Assembly: GCA_947311605.1 (NCBI GenBank)
Contig: CAMZLC010000022.1
Span: 1-45,818 of the forward strand
Length of the DNA stretch: 45,818 bases
Direction of reading: 5' to 3'
Origin: an uncultured Sulfurovum sp.
GTDB taxonomy: Bacteria; Campylobacterota; Campylobacteria; Campylobacterales; Sulfurovaceae
Every line of letters starts with the position of its first letter. Position 1 is the first letter of the stretch. Below, piece after piece: positions 6,751-15,040 of this stretch. A program made the position numbers and the translations under genes. Below the pieces are notes generated by a model, which did not search any database, was not told where the DNA came from, and worked only from the letters and a program-made list of their open reading frames with translations.

Positions 6751-9459
6751 CTAATCCTTTATATTTGGTTCGATATTTGGCACATCTCTTTTTTTGTATG
6801 CCAGTACAGCTATGGTAACAATGACTGCCACCATATAGTAGATAAAGTCTGGTATCTCTGGACTTGAGCCTGGTGCCGCATATGAGTGCATCCCTGTCAA
6901 GTAGTAATTAACACCAAAGTAGGTCATCATGATAGAGAAGAATGCAAATACAGACGCGACTGATAACACATAGATACTATTGAGTTTTGGTATCAGTCTG
7001 AGATGCAGCACGATCGTATATACCACGATAGAGACAAGTGCCCAAGTCTCTTTGGGATCCCAGCCCCAATACCTTCCCCAGCTCTCATTTGCCCATATCC
7101 CGCCAAAAAAGTTCCCTACGGTCAGCATCGCCAGACCTATGATAAGGCTGATCTCATTGATCGCTGTGATATATCTGATCTGCTCGTTGATCCTCTCTCT
7201 ATTTGCCTTGCTTTTAAATACCATCAGCACCAAGCTCATCAACCCTAGCATAAAACCAAGCCCCAGAAATCCATAGCTTGCCGTGATGACCGAAACATGT
7301 ACGCTAAGCCAGTATGATTTTAGTACTGGTACCAGATTTGTCATCTGCGGGTTGATGAAGCTCAAGTGTGCCACAAGCATAATGACTGCCGTAAGCAGTA
7401 ATGAAGTAGCAAGTGCCAGCATCGATTTCCTAAACACTGCGAAACCTGCAAGCATGGTTGACCAACCTATATAGACCAAGGATTCATAAGAGTTACTCCA
7501 GGGTTCGTGCCCAGATATATACCACCTGAGGCCCAAGGCGACGGTGTGAATCACAAGTGCCACCGTGAACAAAATAATGATAAGATTCTCCCACATTTTA
7601 CTTCTTTTCCCCGTAAAAATAGAGAAAAATGCTGTCACGAGTGTCAGCAAACCTAGCACGAAATAGAAGACAAACAGGTTCTTGAACAGATCCAGTTTAT
7701 TATAGAGTACCTCCAGCTTTATTTTGATATTGGAGGGGACAATCTCTGGCGCATACTTTTTCTGTATCCCTTTGATTTTCGAGAGGGAGGTATTGGCCTG
7801 CTCCCAACTGTTTGTCTGTAATGCATTGTATACCTCTTCCAGATAAGCAAAGAGCAACGTTCTGGTCTCCTTGTCGATCATTGGATTTTCCATGGCACTG
7901 TTGAGATCTAGCCACTTCTGATCCATTGCTCCCGCCAAAGGAACAAACTTAAACAGCACCCCTTTGTAGGTAAGATATGCAACATTTAGCCTCTCGTCCA
8001 ACTTGATGACATCGCGCGCGAATGTCCCTCTTTTTGATTCTGCTGTTCTATTTGCTTTGTCTACTTTCTTGGATAGCCTGTAGAAACCCTCTTTATCATA
8101 AAGGTCCGAGAAAGAGAGATACTTTCTCTCCTTGTCTACCTTCAGGTACTTTTTGATATTGGGATCCTTGATCTTGATCATTGGGATTTTCTGCCATGTT
8201 TTTGGGTCAATAAGCATACCCAGCATGACCTGTTCAGCACTGAGCCCATAGAGACTGCTTTTGCCTGATATTTTATGCAAGATATCTATGGCCTCTGTAT
8301 TGAGGGGTTTGATTCTGCCACCAAAATCCTGTATGAGAAGCTTGCCAAACTCTTTGGCGTGCGCCGATGAATTTTTTTGGAAATTCTTGAGATATGCCTC
8401 CTGTAACGGCGTTATCGATGATGCCCGCAGGGGAGACACAGTGGTCAATAGGGAAAATATTAGCAACAAAGAGAGGGGACTGTTTTTGAGAAAATCCCTC
8501 AGTGTTTCAAATCGACTACCCCGGGTAAAGAAGCTGAGCATAAAGCCGAGCGTCAAGACAAAATAGGCGAAATAGGTAGGCCACTTGCCGGGATCTCTAT
8601 TGACCTCTAGTATCGTGCCTCTCTCGTCCTTGTCATAGGAGGACTGGAAAAGTTTATACTCTTTATAGGTCAAAGGGTGGTTCATGTATATTTCATAGGG
8701 CATCTCAAGCTCTTTGCCCTCATCCAGCAGAACCACATCACTGGAGTAGGAGGAGGGACTCCGTGAGCCGGGGTATCTCTCGAGCTTGAAGTCCTTCAGC
8801 TTAATAGAAAAAGGCAGCTGTTTGAGTTTCGCACCCCATACAATAAGGAATTTCTTGTCTTTGAGGGTTACTTCTGCCGGCGGCTGTATCCAGCCTCTGC
8901 CTCCATCAACAGAGACCGTCTTCTCCTCGCCATCGTAAAATACTTTTATACTCAACCTGTCAAGTCTACCATCGAATTTGGGGAGATAATCGAGATAAGA
9001 TATGGTGATTTTTGTGCCGTTTATATCAAAGTCATATGCAAAATGATTGTCTCCAATGTGCGCAAGGGAGAGCTGTCTATCCACGATAGTTTCACCTAGT
9101 TGTATTTGCAGATATGGCTTTGTGGTAATCATATGGTCTTCACTCATACCCTCCCTGATATGTATCACGCCCTCCTCGCCCATATACCTGGTCATGCCTG
9201 CTGCTATCAAAATAAAGATAAATGCGATATGGAACAGGAATATGCCAAATTTTTTATACATAGCCGTCCTGATGATGACGCCGATCATCAGGACGGCGAG
9301 TAGCACCATGACCAGCTCAAACCATTTGGCTGCATATACTGCCTTCCAGGCAGTCTGCGTATCATACATACTCTCTAAAAATGTGGCAATTCCGGACGCT
9401 GCCCCAAACACAAACAATAGTGTCACCACATAGGGGGTAGAGAATAGCTTTTTAAGCAT
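6751..9459 (-). CDS. ccsA1: Fused ResB-CcsA cytochrome c haem lyase (CcsA1-like)
   Basis: About 902 residues. The N-terminal half is ResB/Ccs1-like: membrane segments, then a large periplasmic domain. The C-terminal third is CcsA-like, with the tryptophan-rich WWD motif WGRYWGWDPKETW and flanking His-containing segments that handle haem. Fused CcsBA is usual in Campylobacterota, and Wolinella has a dedicated version, CcsA1, that attaches haem to the CX15CH site of MccA. Being next to an mccA with just that site makes this the best candidate. I prefer the ATG at 9459, which follows AAAAAGG, to the ATG at 9480, which lacks a ribosome site. It heads the operon down to position 458. Specificity for CX15CH is inference. 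Confidence 0.85.
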   Translation of the reverse strand: MLKKLFSTPYVVTLLFVFGAASGIATFLESMYDTQTAWKAVYAAKWFELVMVLLAVLMIGVIIRTAMYKKFGIFLFHIAFIFILIAAGMTRYMGEEGVIHIREGMSEDHMITTKPYLQIQLGETIVDRQLSLAHIGDNHFAYDFDINGTKITISYLDYLPKFDGRLDRLSIKVFYDGEEKTVSVDGGRGWIQPPAEVTLKDKKFLIVWGAKLKQLPFSIKLKDFKLERYPGSRSPSSYSSDVVLLDEGKELEMPYEIYMNHPLTYKEYKLFQSSYDKDERGTILEVNRDPGKWPTYFAYFVLTLGFMLSFFTRGSRFETLRDFLKNSPLSLLLIFSLLTTVSPLRASSITPLQEAYLKNFQKNSSAHAKEFGKLLIQDFGGRIKPLNTEAIDILHKISGKSSLYGLSAEQVMLGMLIDPKTWQKIPMIKIKDPNIKKYLKVDKERKYLSFSDLYDKEGFYRLSKKVDKANRTAESKRGTFARDVIKLDERLNVAYLTYKGVLFKFVPLAGAMDQKWLDLNSAMENPMIDKETRTLLFAYLEEVYNALQTNSWEQANTSLSKIKGIQKKYAPEIVPSNIKIKLEVLYNKLDLFKNLFVFYFVLGLLTLVTAFFSIFTGKRSKMWENLIIILFTVALVIHTVALGLRWYISGHEPWSNSYESLVYIGWSTMLAGFAVFRKSMLALATSLLLTAVIMLVAHLSFINPQMTNLVPVLKSYWLSVHVSVITASYGFLGLGFMLGLMSLVLMVFKSKANRERINEQIRYITAINEISLIIGLAMLTVGNFFGGIWANESWGRYWGWDPKETWALVSIVVYTIVLHLRLIPKLNSIYVLSVASVFAFFSIMMTYFGVNYYLTGMHSYAAPGSSPEIPDFIYYMVAVIVTIAVLAYKKRDVPNIEPNIKD

Positions 9460-9489
9460 TGTAAACCTTTTTCTTTTCATATCTATATG

Positions 9490-9993
9490 TTAAGTCTCAC
9501 CATCTCTTGCACCATCGCAAAAGCAATAGCACAAAATACGTCCTAATGGCAAAATCTTAAATATTTCAGGTTTCATTTGAAACCAACTCTGTACTGTGTC
9601 AAATGGAGTTCTGACTTTCAGTTCATTCCTTAGAGACCCATGTCTTCTATTGATGTTGTAGTATATCAAGAATTAGTTTAAATCCTTTTCAACCTCTTCT
9701 GTATTTACATAATCCTCGGCTTTAATGGTAGCATTTTTAATCGTACCATTGGTTTGAGGGCATATGGAGCTGATACCAACTATAGTATCAGTTAAATCAT
9801 CCAATTCCATCCATGTTAATGTTCGTACCGCGCGTATAATCTCTTTATATTTGGCTACTGTTTTGACATAACATTGTACTTGTTTGCCAACTCAACATTT
9901 GTGGGGCTACCCTTGAGGGGATAAATCTGATTGTAGTATCATGCTTCTTATGTGAGAATTCGTTTTTGCATGAGAGCGATAGACTTGTGACAT
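9490..9993 (-). pseudogene. Decayed IS481-like transposase, internally deleted
   Basis: Translating the minus strand from the ATG at 9993 gives MSQVYRSHAKTN, then pieces of a helix-turn-helix (ELANKYNV, TVAKYKE) only after frameshifts, then IIRAVRTLTW, CPQTNGTIKN and finally the integrase-type tail YYNINRRHGSLRNEL...TPFDTVQSWF. At least one in-frame TAA and a frameshift break it, and most of the DDE catalytic core is missing. The parts are in the right order for an IS481/integrase-core transposase. It is non-functional and lies between mccD and ccsA1, two genes that may once have been adjacent. Inverted repeats of the IS are not obvious. Confidence 0.75.
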
Positions 9994-10004
9994 ATTTTAA
10001 ATCC

Positions 10005-10172
10005 TTATTTGCTTGTAAAGATTTTACTATTATCCTGCCAAGCTATCACTTTTGCTTCTTGAACTAGGCGACCATAACGTGGTGAAACTGGACAATTAAA
10101 TATTTCAGATTTCGCTAGAAACCAACTCTGGGCTGCACCAAATGACACAGGACACCACGATATTTTTGTCTC
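10005..10172 (-). pseudogene. Second IS481-like transposase C-terminal fragment
   Basis: In one minus-strand frame this reads FGAAQSWFLAKSEIFN followed by a tail, which parallels TPFDTVQSWFQMKPEIFK in the neighbouring remnant. It is therefore the end of a related but diverged transposase. It starts just after the stop codon of mccD, so the insertion, or later deletions, ended at the 3' border of that gene. No start or catalytic domain remains. Confidence 0.6.
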
Positions 10173-10174
10173 TT

Positions 10175-11158
10175 CTAGTGTATCCCGAATGTTTGTCCGC
10201 CGTAGAGAAGAAAAAGCCTCAAAGAGAGTACTCCAAGTAGCGTAGAGATACCCGATGCATACATGGTGAAGCTGGAGTGCGCCACCTTGTGCCCAAAGAG
10301 GAAGTTGAGAGAAAGGGGTACGCCAAACCCTACACCTACTACGCCGCCCCAGAAAAGGTATGCCCATTGGCTCCGGGTGACATCAAAAGCCGCCATTGCC
10401 TCTTTTTGGTAGTCGTTGCCAAGGACGAGGGAAACAATTAACATGGCAATCAGTAAAATCTCCAAAAACATCACCGGCCACTCTATTCTGTGCAGCAGAC
10501 CCTCATCAAAGGTCGATGGGTTCACCCTATAGTACCCTGCCGTAAGCAATCTGGTGGCTGCCACACCTGCTGCAAGTCCGGAGACCAGAAACAGAATAGG
10601 GAGCACTGCCGTATTAAGCAGCGGAAAGCGTATCAGTACCGAGATCAGAAACCCCGTATAAGCACAGATCACGATCGCGAAAAATATCGTAATAAACTCT
10701 ATATAAGGTCTAAACCTTTTGAGTATATTGATCACTATGGTCAACATGGTATGCACGAAAGAAATCTTGATCTTGGTCTGAAAAAAGTCCTTAATCTCCT
10801 CCTCAAGTGCCATTAAAAATACCATGAGTGTCAAGGGTATGTAGAGAGATATGGCCGCCACACCAATAGACATCACCGATGTGAAGTTGTAGTTGATTAA
10901 GATCTTCCAAAAGTATAATGGTCTATGAAGATCGGCTACCAGGAAAACCATACCAAAGGCTATTGTACTAAAGCCGATAATAGCGGCTCCCTTCAAAAGT
11001 CCTGTATTTTCTTTGTTTTTCGAATAATGCCTTCTAACCAGCGCGACTATCAGTGCACCACCGGACATACCGGCAAGCACCAAATAGACACCGATCATCC
11101 AGCCCCAAATAACATGGCCATGAGAGAAGCCCTCTGTAAAATCAATCATCATCTCCAT
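10175..11158 (-). CDS. mccD: MccD-like quinol dehydrogenase membrane subunit (NrfD family)
   Basis: 327 residues with eight to nine membrane segments and NrfD/PsrC-type features, including HVIWGWMIGVYLVLAGMSGG at the start and RLFLLYGGQ at the end. NrfD-type proteins oxidise menaquinol without haem and pass electrons to an FeS partner, here MccC. The ATG at 11158 is right behind the mccC stop; an upstream in-frame start would overlap mccC. It is the last gene of mccABCD. The protein stops seven residues after YGGQ and transposase remnants begin at once, so a few native C-terminal residues may have been replaced. The length is still normal for the family. Confidence 0.82.
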   Translation of the reverse strand: MEMMIDFTEGFSHGHVIWGWMIGVYLVLAGMSGGALIVALVRRHYSKNKENTGLLKGAAIIGFSTIAFGMVFLVADLHRPLYFWKILINYNFTSVMSIGVAAISLYIPLTLMVFLMALEEEIKDFFQTKIKISFVHTMLTIVINILKRFRPYIEFITIFFAIVICAYTGFLISVLIRFPLLNTAVLPILFLVSGLAAGVAATRLLTAGYYRVNPSTFDEGLLHRIEWPVMFLEILLIAMLIVSLVLGNDYQKEAMAAFDVTRSQWAYLFWGGVVGVGFGVPLSLNFLFGHKVAHSSFTMYASGISTLLGVLSLRLFLLYGGQTFGIH

Positions 11159-11159
11159 G

Positions 11160-11834
11160 CTACACCCCCTGCTTGACAGCGGGTACATATCTCAAACTTG
11201 GCTTCGTGCCCAGTTCTGGTCTCTGCCTGACGGTATCTTTGATGCTGAGTATTCTCGATATGGTTGATTTGGGGTCATTCATGTCACCAAATACCAAGGC
11301 ATCATATTTGCAGGCTTCCACACAGCCTGGCTGAAGTCCTTTTTTGAGTCTCGTCTCCAAACAGAAGTCACAATTTTCCGCCATATTGGTCTCTTCGTTG
11401 ATAAACCTGACATCATAAGGACAAGCCACGATACAGTAGGCACACCCGATACAGTCATCCCCGTTCATAGTAACGACATCCAGCAGCGAGTCCTTGTGGC
11501 ATGCAGCCGTAGGACATACAGCTACACACGGTGCCTCTTCGCACTGCTGACAGGAGACTCTGACAAATCTCCTCGCCTTTACATTGTCTGGATCTGTTCT
11601 GTCCTGAATGATCATTCTGTTTTGTGCTGCCGGCACCAGATTGACGCTATGGCAGGCACTTTCACATTCTGCGCAGCCCACACACTTGGTCTGATCGTAG
11701 ATCATAGACAGGTGCTGCTTGGGCTCGACACGCCTCTTCTCTTCGGAGGATAGCGCATATCCACCTGTGGCAAGTGCCATAGAACCTATTCCTAGACTTT
11801 TCAGAAATCCTCTTCTTTCTTTACTGCTACTCAT
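11160..11834 (-). CDS. mccC: MccC-like periplasmic ferredoxin with four [4Fe-4S] clusters (NrfC family)
   Basis: 224 residues. A twin-arginine leader (RRGFLKSLG) indicates folded export with its clusters. Four Cys groups follow: CVGCAECESACH, CQQCEEAPCVAVCP, CIGCAYCIVACP, and CDFC with a later CVEACK, as in NrfC/PsrB proteins. It should carry electrons from the NrfD-type MccD to the octahaem protein MccA. The order A-B-C-D on the minus strand matches the mcc operon of Wolinella succinogenes. A gap of about 45 bases separates it from mccB. Confidence 0.87.
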   Translation of the reverse strand: MSSSKERRGFLKSLGIGSMALATGGYALSSEEKRRVEPKQHLSMIYDQTKCVGCAECESACHSVNLVPAAQNRMIIQDRTDPDNVKARRFVRVSCQQCEEAPCVAVCPTAACHKDSLLDVVTMNGDDCIGCAYCIVACPYDVRFINEETNMAENCDFCLETRLKKGLQPGCVEACKYDALVFGDMNDPKSTISRILSIKDTVRQRPELGTKPSLRYVPAVKQGV

Positions 11835-11879
11835 ACTCTTCCTCCACTACAACAGCTATTACTCATCCAGAAACAGTGC

Positions 11880-12662
11880 CTATTTCTTCAGGCTCTGAGG
11901 CTTGGTCTTGTTGCTGTCTATTTTTACATCCGCCTTCTGATGCGCCATTTTTTTAAACTCGCCAGGCGACATCACCTTCAACAATTCCACCTCAAAAATC
12001 ACAACGGCATTTGGCGGGATATCTGCCACACCGTCCTCTTTGTATGCGAGCTCTGATGGAATCACCAGTTTGTATTTTGATCCCTCTTTCATCAGCAAAA
12101 GCCCCTCTTTGAGACCATCTATGATATTGATCATCGAGAGGTGTGCCGGCGCTTTTCTTTTGTAGGTATCGTCAAATACCGTACCGTCTATGAGTTTTGC
12201 CTGATAGTTCAGCATGACGATGCTCTCTGCCTGGACACTGCCTCCACTTCCCTCTTTGAGTACCTCATACTGGAGTCCTGATTTTGTTGTCTTGACCCCT
12301 TTTTTTATCCTATGCTCTGCAAGATATTTTTTGCCTGCCTCCAGCGTCTCTTTCTTCAGCTTCTCTAGCTTGGCTTTTTGAAGCTTATTGAGATTGTCGG
12401 CTCTGAGGTTCAGGTAGGATATGGTTTCGTTGTCGTCCATAGTAGATTTGCCCCTCAAGGCATCACCAAATCCCTGTATCAGCCTGTCAATATCTGTCTT
12501 GACGCCTAATTTATCTTGCCTGATGACCTGGTTGAGTATATGACTACCTGTAGTAACCCCGATAGCATACGACTCCTGTTTGAGATCAGCCTTTAGTCCT
12601 GCGGCATACCCATTTGCACCAAGTGATAGAATAAAAAAAGAGCTCAAAATACACTTTTTCAT
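11880..12662 (-). CDS. mccB: MccB-like FKBP-type peptidyl-prolyl isomerase
   Basis: 260 residues from the ATG at 12662 (AAGGA seven bases upstream), with a signal peptide ending near GANGYAAG. The N-terminal part resembles the helical dimerisation region of FkpA-type isomerases (SYAIGVTTG). The FKBP fold runs from about residue 130 to 240, with typical pieces such as LIDGTVFDDTY, GLKEGL and IPSELAY...IPPNAVVIFEVELL. Wolinella mcc operons also have a PPIase as second gene, thought to help fold the multihaem MccA. It is translated after a short intergenic stretch with two small hairpins. Confidence 0.88.
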   Translation of the reverse strand: MKKCILSSFFILSLGANGYAAGLKADLKQESYAIGVTTGSHILNQVIRQDKLGVKTDIDRLIQGFGDALRGKSTMDDNETISYLNLRADNLNKLQKAKLEKLKKETLEAGKKYLAEHRIKKGVKTTKSGLQYEVLKEGSGGSVQAESIVMLNYQAKLIDGTVFDDTYKRKAPAHLSMINIIDGLKEGLLLMKEGSKYKLVIPSELAYKEDGVADIPPNAVVIFEVELLKVMSPGEFKKMAHQKADVKIDSNKTKPQSLKK

Positions 12663-12691
12663 CAATGAATCCTTATTGTTTGATGCAGAAC

Positions 12692-12744
12692 CATACATTG
12701 TGTATGATCCTGCGTTGATAGATAACGCTGTATGACCGGTTATC
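12692..12744. other. Two small hairpins between mccA and mccB
   Basis: CATACA-TTG-TGTATG at 12692-12706 is a perfect six-base stem, and GATAAC at 12721-12726 pairs with GTTATC at 12739-12744. Neither is followed by a T run on the minus strand, so they look more like mRNA processing or stabilising stems than a full terminator. They could set the ratio of mccA to mccBCD message. Confidence 0.35.
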
Positions 12745-12746
12745 TG

Positions 12747-14891
12747 TTAGTCCGCTGCATGCTTCTGCAGAATATCTCCAGCCATATCTACATAAGACTT
12801 GGCTGCTTCCAATTTTCTCTTGGTAAACTTAAATCCGTGCATACCCCATGAACCGTCTTTCTTGACAAGATCCAGTGTGGCTTGGGCTTTCTCGGTCAGC
12901 TCGTTGATTCTAGCTCTGTCGGCAACCTGAAGCTCTGTAGTCTCGAGAAGTGCATAGATGCCCTTAATCGCTACATTGACCTCTTTGTAGAGTGCCTTCA
13001 CAGGTTTTTGCCATCCCATGACTTCGTCATAGACTCTCTGCTGATCTTCAAAGTGAAGCGTCTTCTTGAGTTTTGACTGAGCCACACTGTGACAGCCTTG
13101 ATTCTCTTCTAGGTCTCTATCTGCCCAAGAGGTTTTTCCACATGCCCACATCAAGTCGATGAAGTTGTGTCCCTTCTCATCTTTGGCTACATACCAGTTC
13201 TTGTATTTTTTAGGTACCTGCTGCTCTCTTGCTGCACCTGGAGGCGGGTTAAGCGTTTTCTTCTTGGGATCGACCAGAATCTTCCAGATATGTGATCTTC
13301 TCTGGGTATCAAATCCTCCATGATCTTGGTATTGTGCCGCATACCAATTTTCACAACTCATAATATAAGGCATATGACACGCCTGACAATTCACTTTGGA
13401 GTGTGTATCTTTTGTATTGTTGGCAATATAGGCTGCCTCTTTATGACAAGATGCACAATTTTTTCTAATAGCTGGTTTCGTATAGAATGTACTTAGATAG
13501 TCACCTGTATCTTGATATACACCACCTTTTGTAATATGGTTCACACCATTTTTCTTCTCATTGTAGTGCGCATAGCCAGTGACATCGTGAGGATCATGAC
13601 ACGTTGTACATCTCATACCTGCATCATAGTGTGCTGTGAAGTATGACTGCGAACCTTCGGTACCACAACCAGGACCCGCTGATTTAAATTTGGAAGTAAG
13701 ACCGAGCTCGGCTGCTTTTCTTCTAAGATCTGGATTTTTAGATTTTCTAAACTTCTCCGCCAAGAATGGTCTGAAGCTAAATCTCTGGTGACATCTCTCA
13801 CAGTTGGATGTCAGTAGACCTTTGCCGCCCTCTAGGTGTCCGCCTGCTCCGTGACACTCTTCACAAGAGATACCCTTGGAGACCGTATGGTCATGTAGTA
13901 CCTTTGGATTGCCCAGTGCGCTATAGAACTCTTCTTTGGTTTTAAAATCAAACTTGAAGGGGTGACAAACTTGACAATAAGATGAAGATGCTTGAACCTG
14001 CATAGATTTTTTGTATCTGGCAGCATAAGAAGCTAGACCTCGTACATAACCACTATTGTCACCATACTCCTCAAGCGTAACAGGGAAGTTGGGAACATAT
14101 TTTCGAATCTTTTTTGCCATTGCGGGTGTCAGGTCGTTTGCCCAGGTTCTCTGAAACTGATTTGAGCCTGCCACTACCGTACCTGTTCCATCATCAAGCG
14201 TACCATCTACGATGTGGTAAGTACCACGAAGAAGGTATTTATCAAAGTATCCCAACTTCGTTCTGAGATGTCCTACAGTACAATAGATGCTTTCAGGATT
14301 AAGTCCCTTAGGAAGTATAGAAGCGGTGTTTGTGCCAAATACAGATGATTTGAGATCATTGCCTACCTCTGGATGCTCTCCTGGGAATCTAATTGTTGAT
14401 GAGTGTCGTGATCTGCTCCACTTTTCATACTGTGCAGCATGACACTCACCACATTTCTTTGGTCCTATGAACTTATTTGGGAAGATTAGTGTATCTTGCG
14501 CAGGAAGACGATACATAGTTGATGTCAACCCTTTTCTCTTGCTGTACTTTTGAAATTCATTTCCATTACCAGCATGGAGCATCTCATGTCCACGATCTCC
14601 TGTAACTAACTTACCTACAACTTTTCCCTTTGGTAAATAGGTTGTGAAGATAGGGTGATGTTTGAATATCCAATCATATCTCTCTTTCTCTGTTACAATA
14701 GAGTCTTGCAGAGAATACACACCTCTGGACTCCATCGTTCCCTTCGGGTCAGCAATCACCTCAAGCGCGTCCTTGCTCATAGTGATCATGCCAGGAACTG
14801 GGCTCTTTGTCTCTCCTGAAGCCATCAGGCTCGTTACAGAAGAGAGACTAAGCAACAATGCCATACAGGCGGTTCGTTTCCATGTCTTCAT
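12747..14891 (-). CDS. mccA: MccA-like octahaem cytochrome c sulfite reductase
   Basis: 714 residues from the ATG at 14891 (GGAGAC just upstream), with a Sec signal peptide of about 24 residues. There are seven CXXCH sites (His at 151, 310, 347, 368, 432, 483 and 506) and one CX15CH site, C584 to C600-H601. That last motif is the hallmark of MccA, the sirohaem-free sulfite reductase first described in Wolinella. Extra cysteines outside haem sites are C204, C409 and C513. C409 and C513 have about the spacing of the two copper-binding cysteines of the known Fe-Cu active site, so I propose them as the copper ligands. It heads mccABCD. The family call is strong; the ligand numbering is inferred. 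Confidence 0.93.
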   Translation of the reverse strand: MKTWKRTACMALLLSLSSVTSLMASGETKSPVPGMITMSKDALEVIADPKGTMESRGVYSLQDSIVTEKERYDWIFKHHPIFTTYLPKGKVVGKLVTGDRGHEMLHAGNGNEFQKYSKRKGLTSTMYRLPAQDTLIFPNKFIGPKKCGECHAAQYEKWSRSRHSSTIRFPGEHPEVGNDLKSSVFGTNTASILPKGLNPESIYCTVGHLRTKLGYFDKYLLRGTYHIVDGTLDDGTGTVVAGSNQFQRTWANDLTPAMAKKIRKYVPNFPVTLEEYGDNSGYVRGLASYAARYKKSMQVQASSSYCQVCHPFKFDFKTKEEFYSALGNPKVLHDHTVSKGISCEECHGAGGHLEGGKGLLTSNCERCHQRFSFRPFLAEKFRKSKNPDLRRKAAELGLTSKFKSAGPGCGTEGSQSYFTAHYDAGMRCTTCHDPHDVTGYAHYNEKKNGVNHITKGGVYQDTGDYLSTFYTKPAIRKNCASCHKEAAYIANNTKDTHSKVNCQACHMPYIMSCENWYAAQYQDHGGFDTQRRSHIWKILVDPKKKTLNPPPGAAREQQVPKKYKNWYVAKDEKGHNFIDLMWACGKTSWADRDLEENQGCHSVAQSKLKKTLHFEDQQRVYDEVMGWQKPVKALYKEVNVAIKGIYALLETTELQVADRARINELTEKAQATLDLVKKDGSWGMHGFKFTKRKLEAAKSYVDMAGDILQKHAAD

Positions 14892-14968
14892 TTTGTCTCC
14901 TTTTTTTTGATGCGGCAAGCACGAAAGATCCCAAGACATAAGATCTCCGAAAACCCCACCTACATGCA

Positions 14969-15003
14969 ATTCTAGCATCTAAGAGGGGGGGAATAGGGGG
15001 GGG
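14969..15003 (-). promoter_or_regulatory. mccA promoter with double C-run operator
   Basis: On the minus strand two C-runs (eight Cs at 15003-14996, seven Cs at 14991-14985) are followed after 10 bases by a -10-like TAGAAT at 14974-14969. There is no recognisable -35; the C-runs occupy that place. The same layout is seen before hydA, the Mo enzyme genes, the cytochrome genes and hemJ. Direct repeats about one helical turn apart just upstream of -10 suit an OmpR-type activator. Confidence 0.6.
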
Positions 15004-15040
15004 AAGTGCATAGGGCAGGAAAAAAGATCTCTGAGCAATG

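Noticed and set aside
12747..14891. Hydroxylamine oxidoreductase (HAO-type) octahaem protein
   Set aside because: The CX15CH site and the mccB-C-D neighbours identify MccA-type sulfite reductase.
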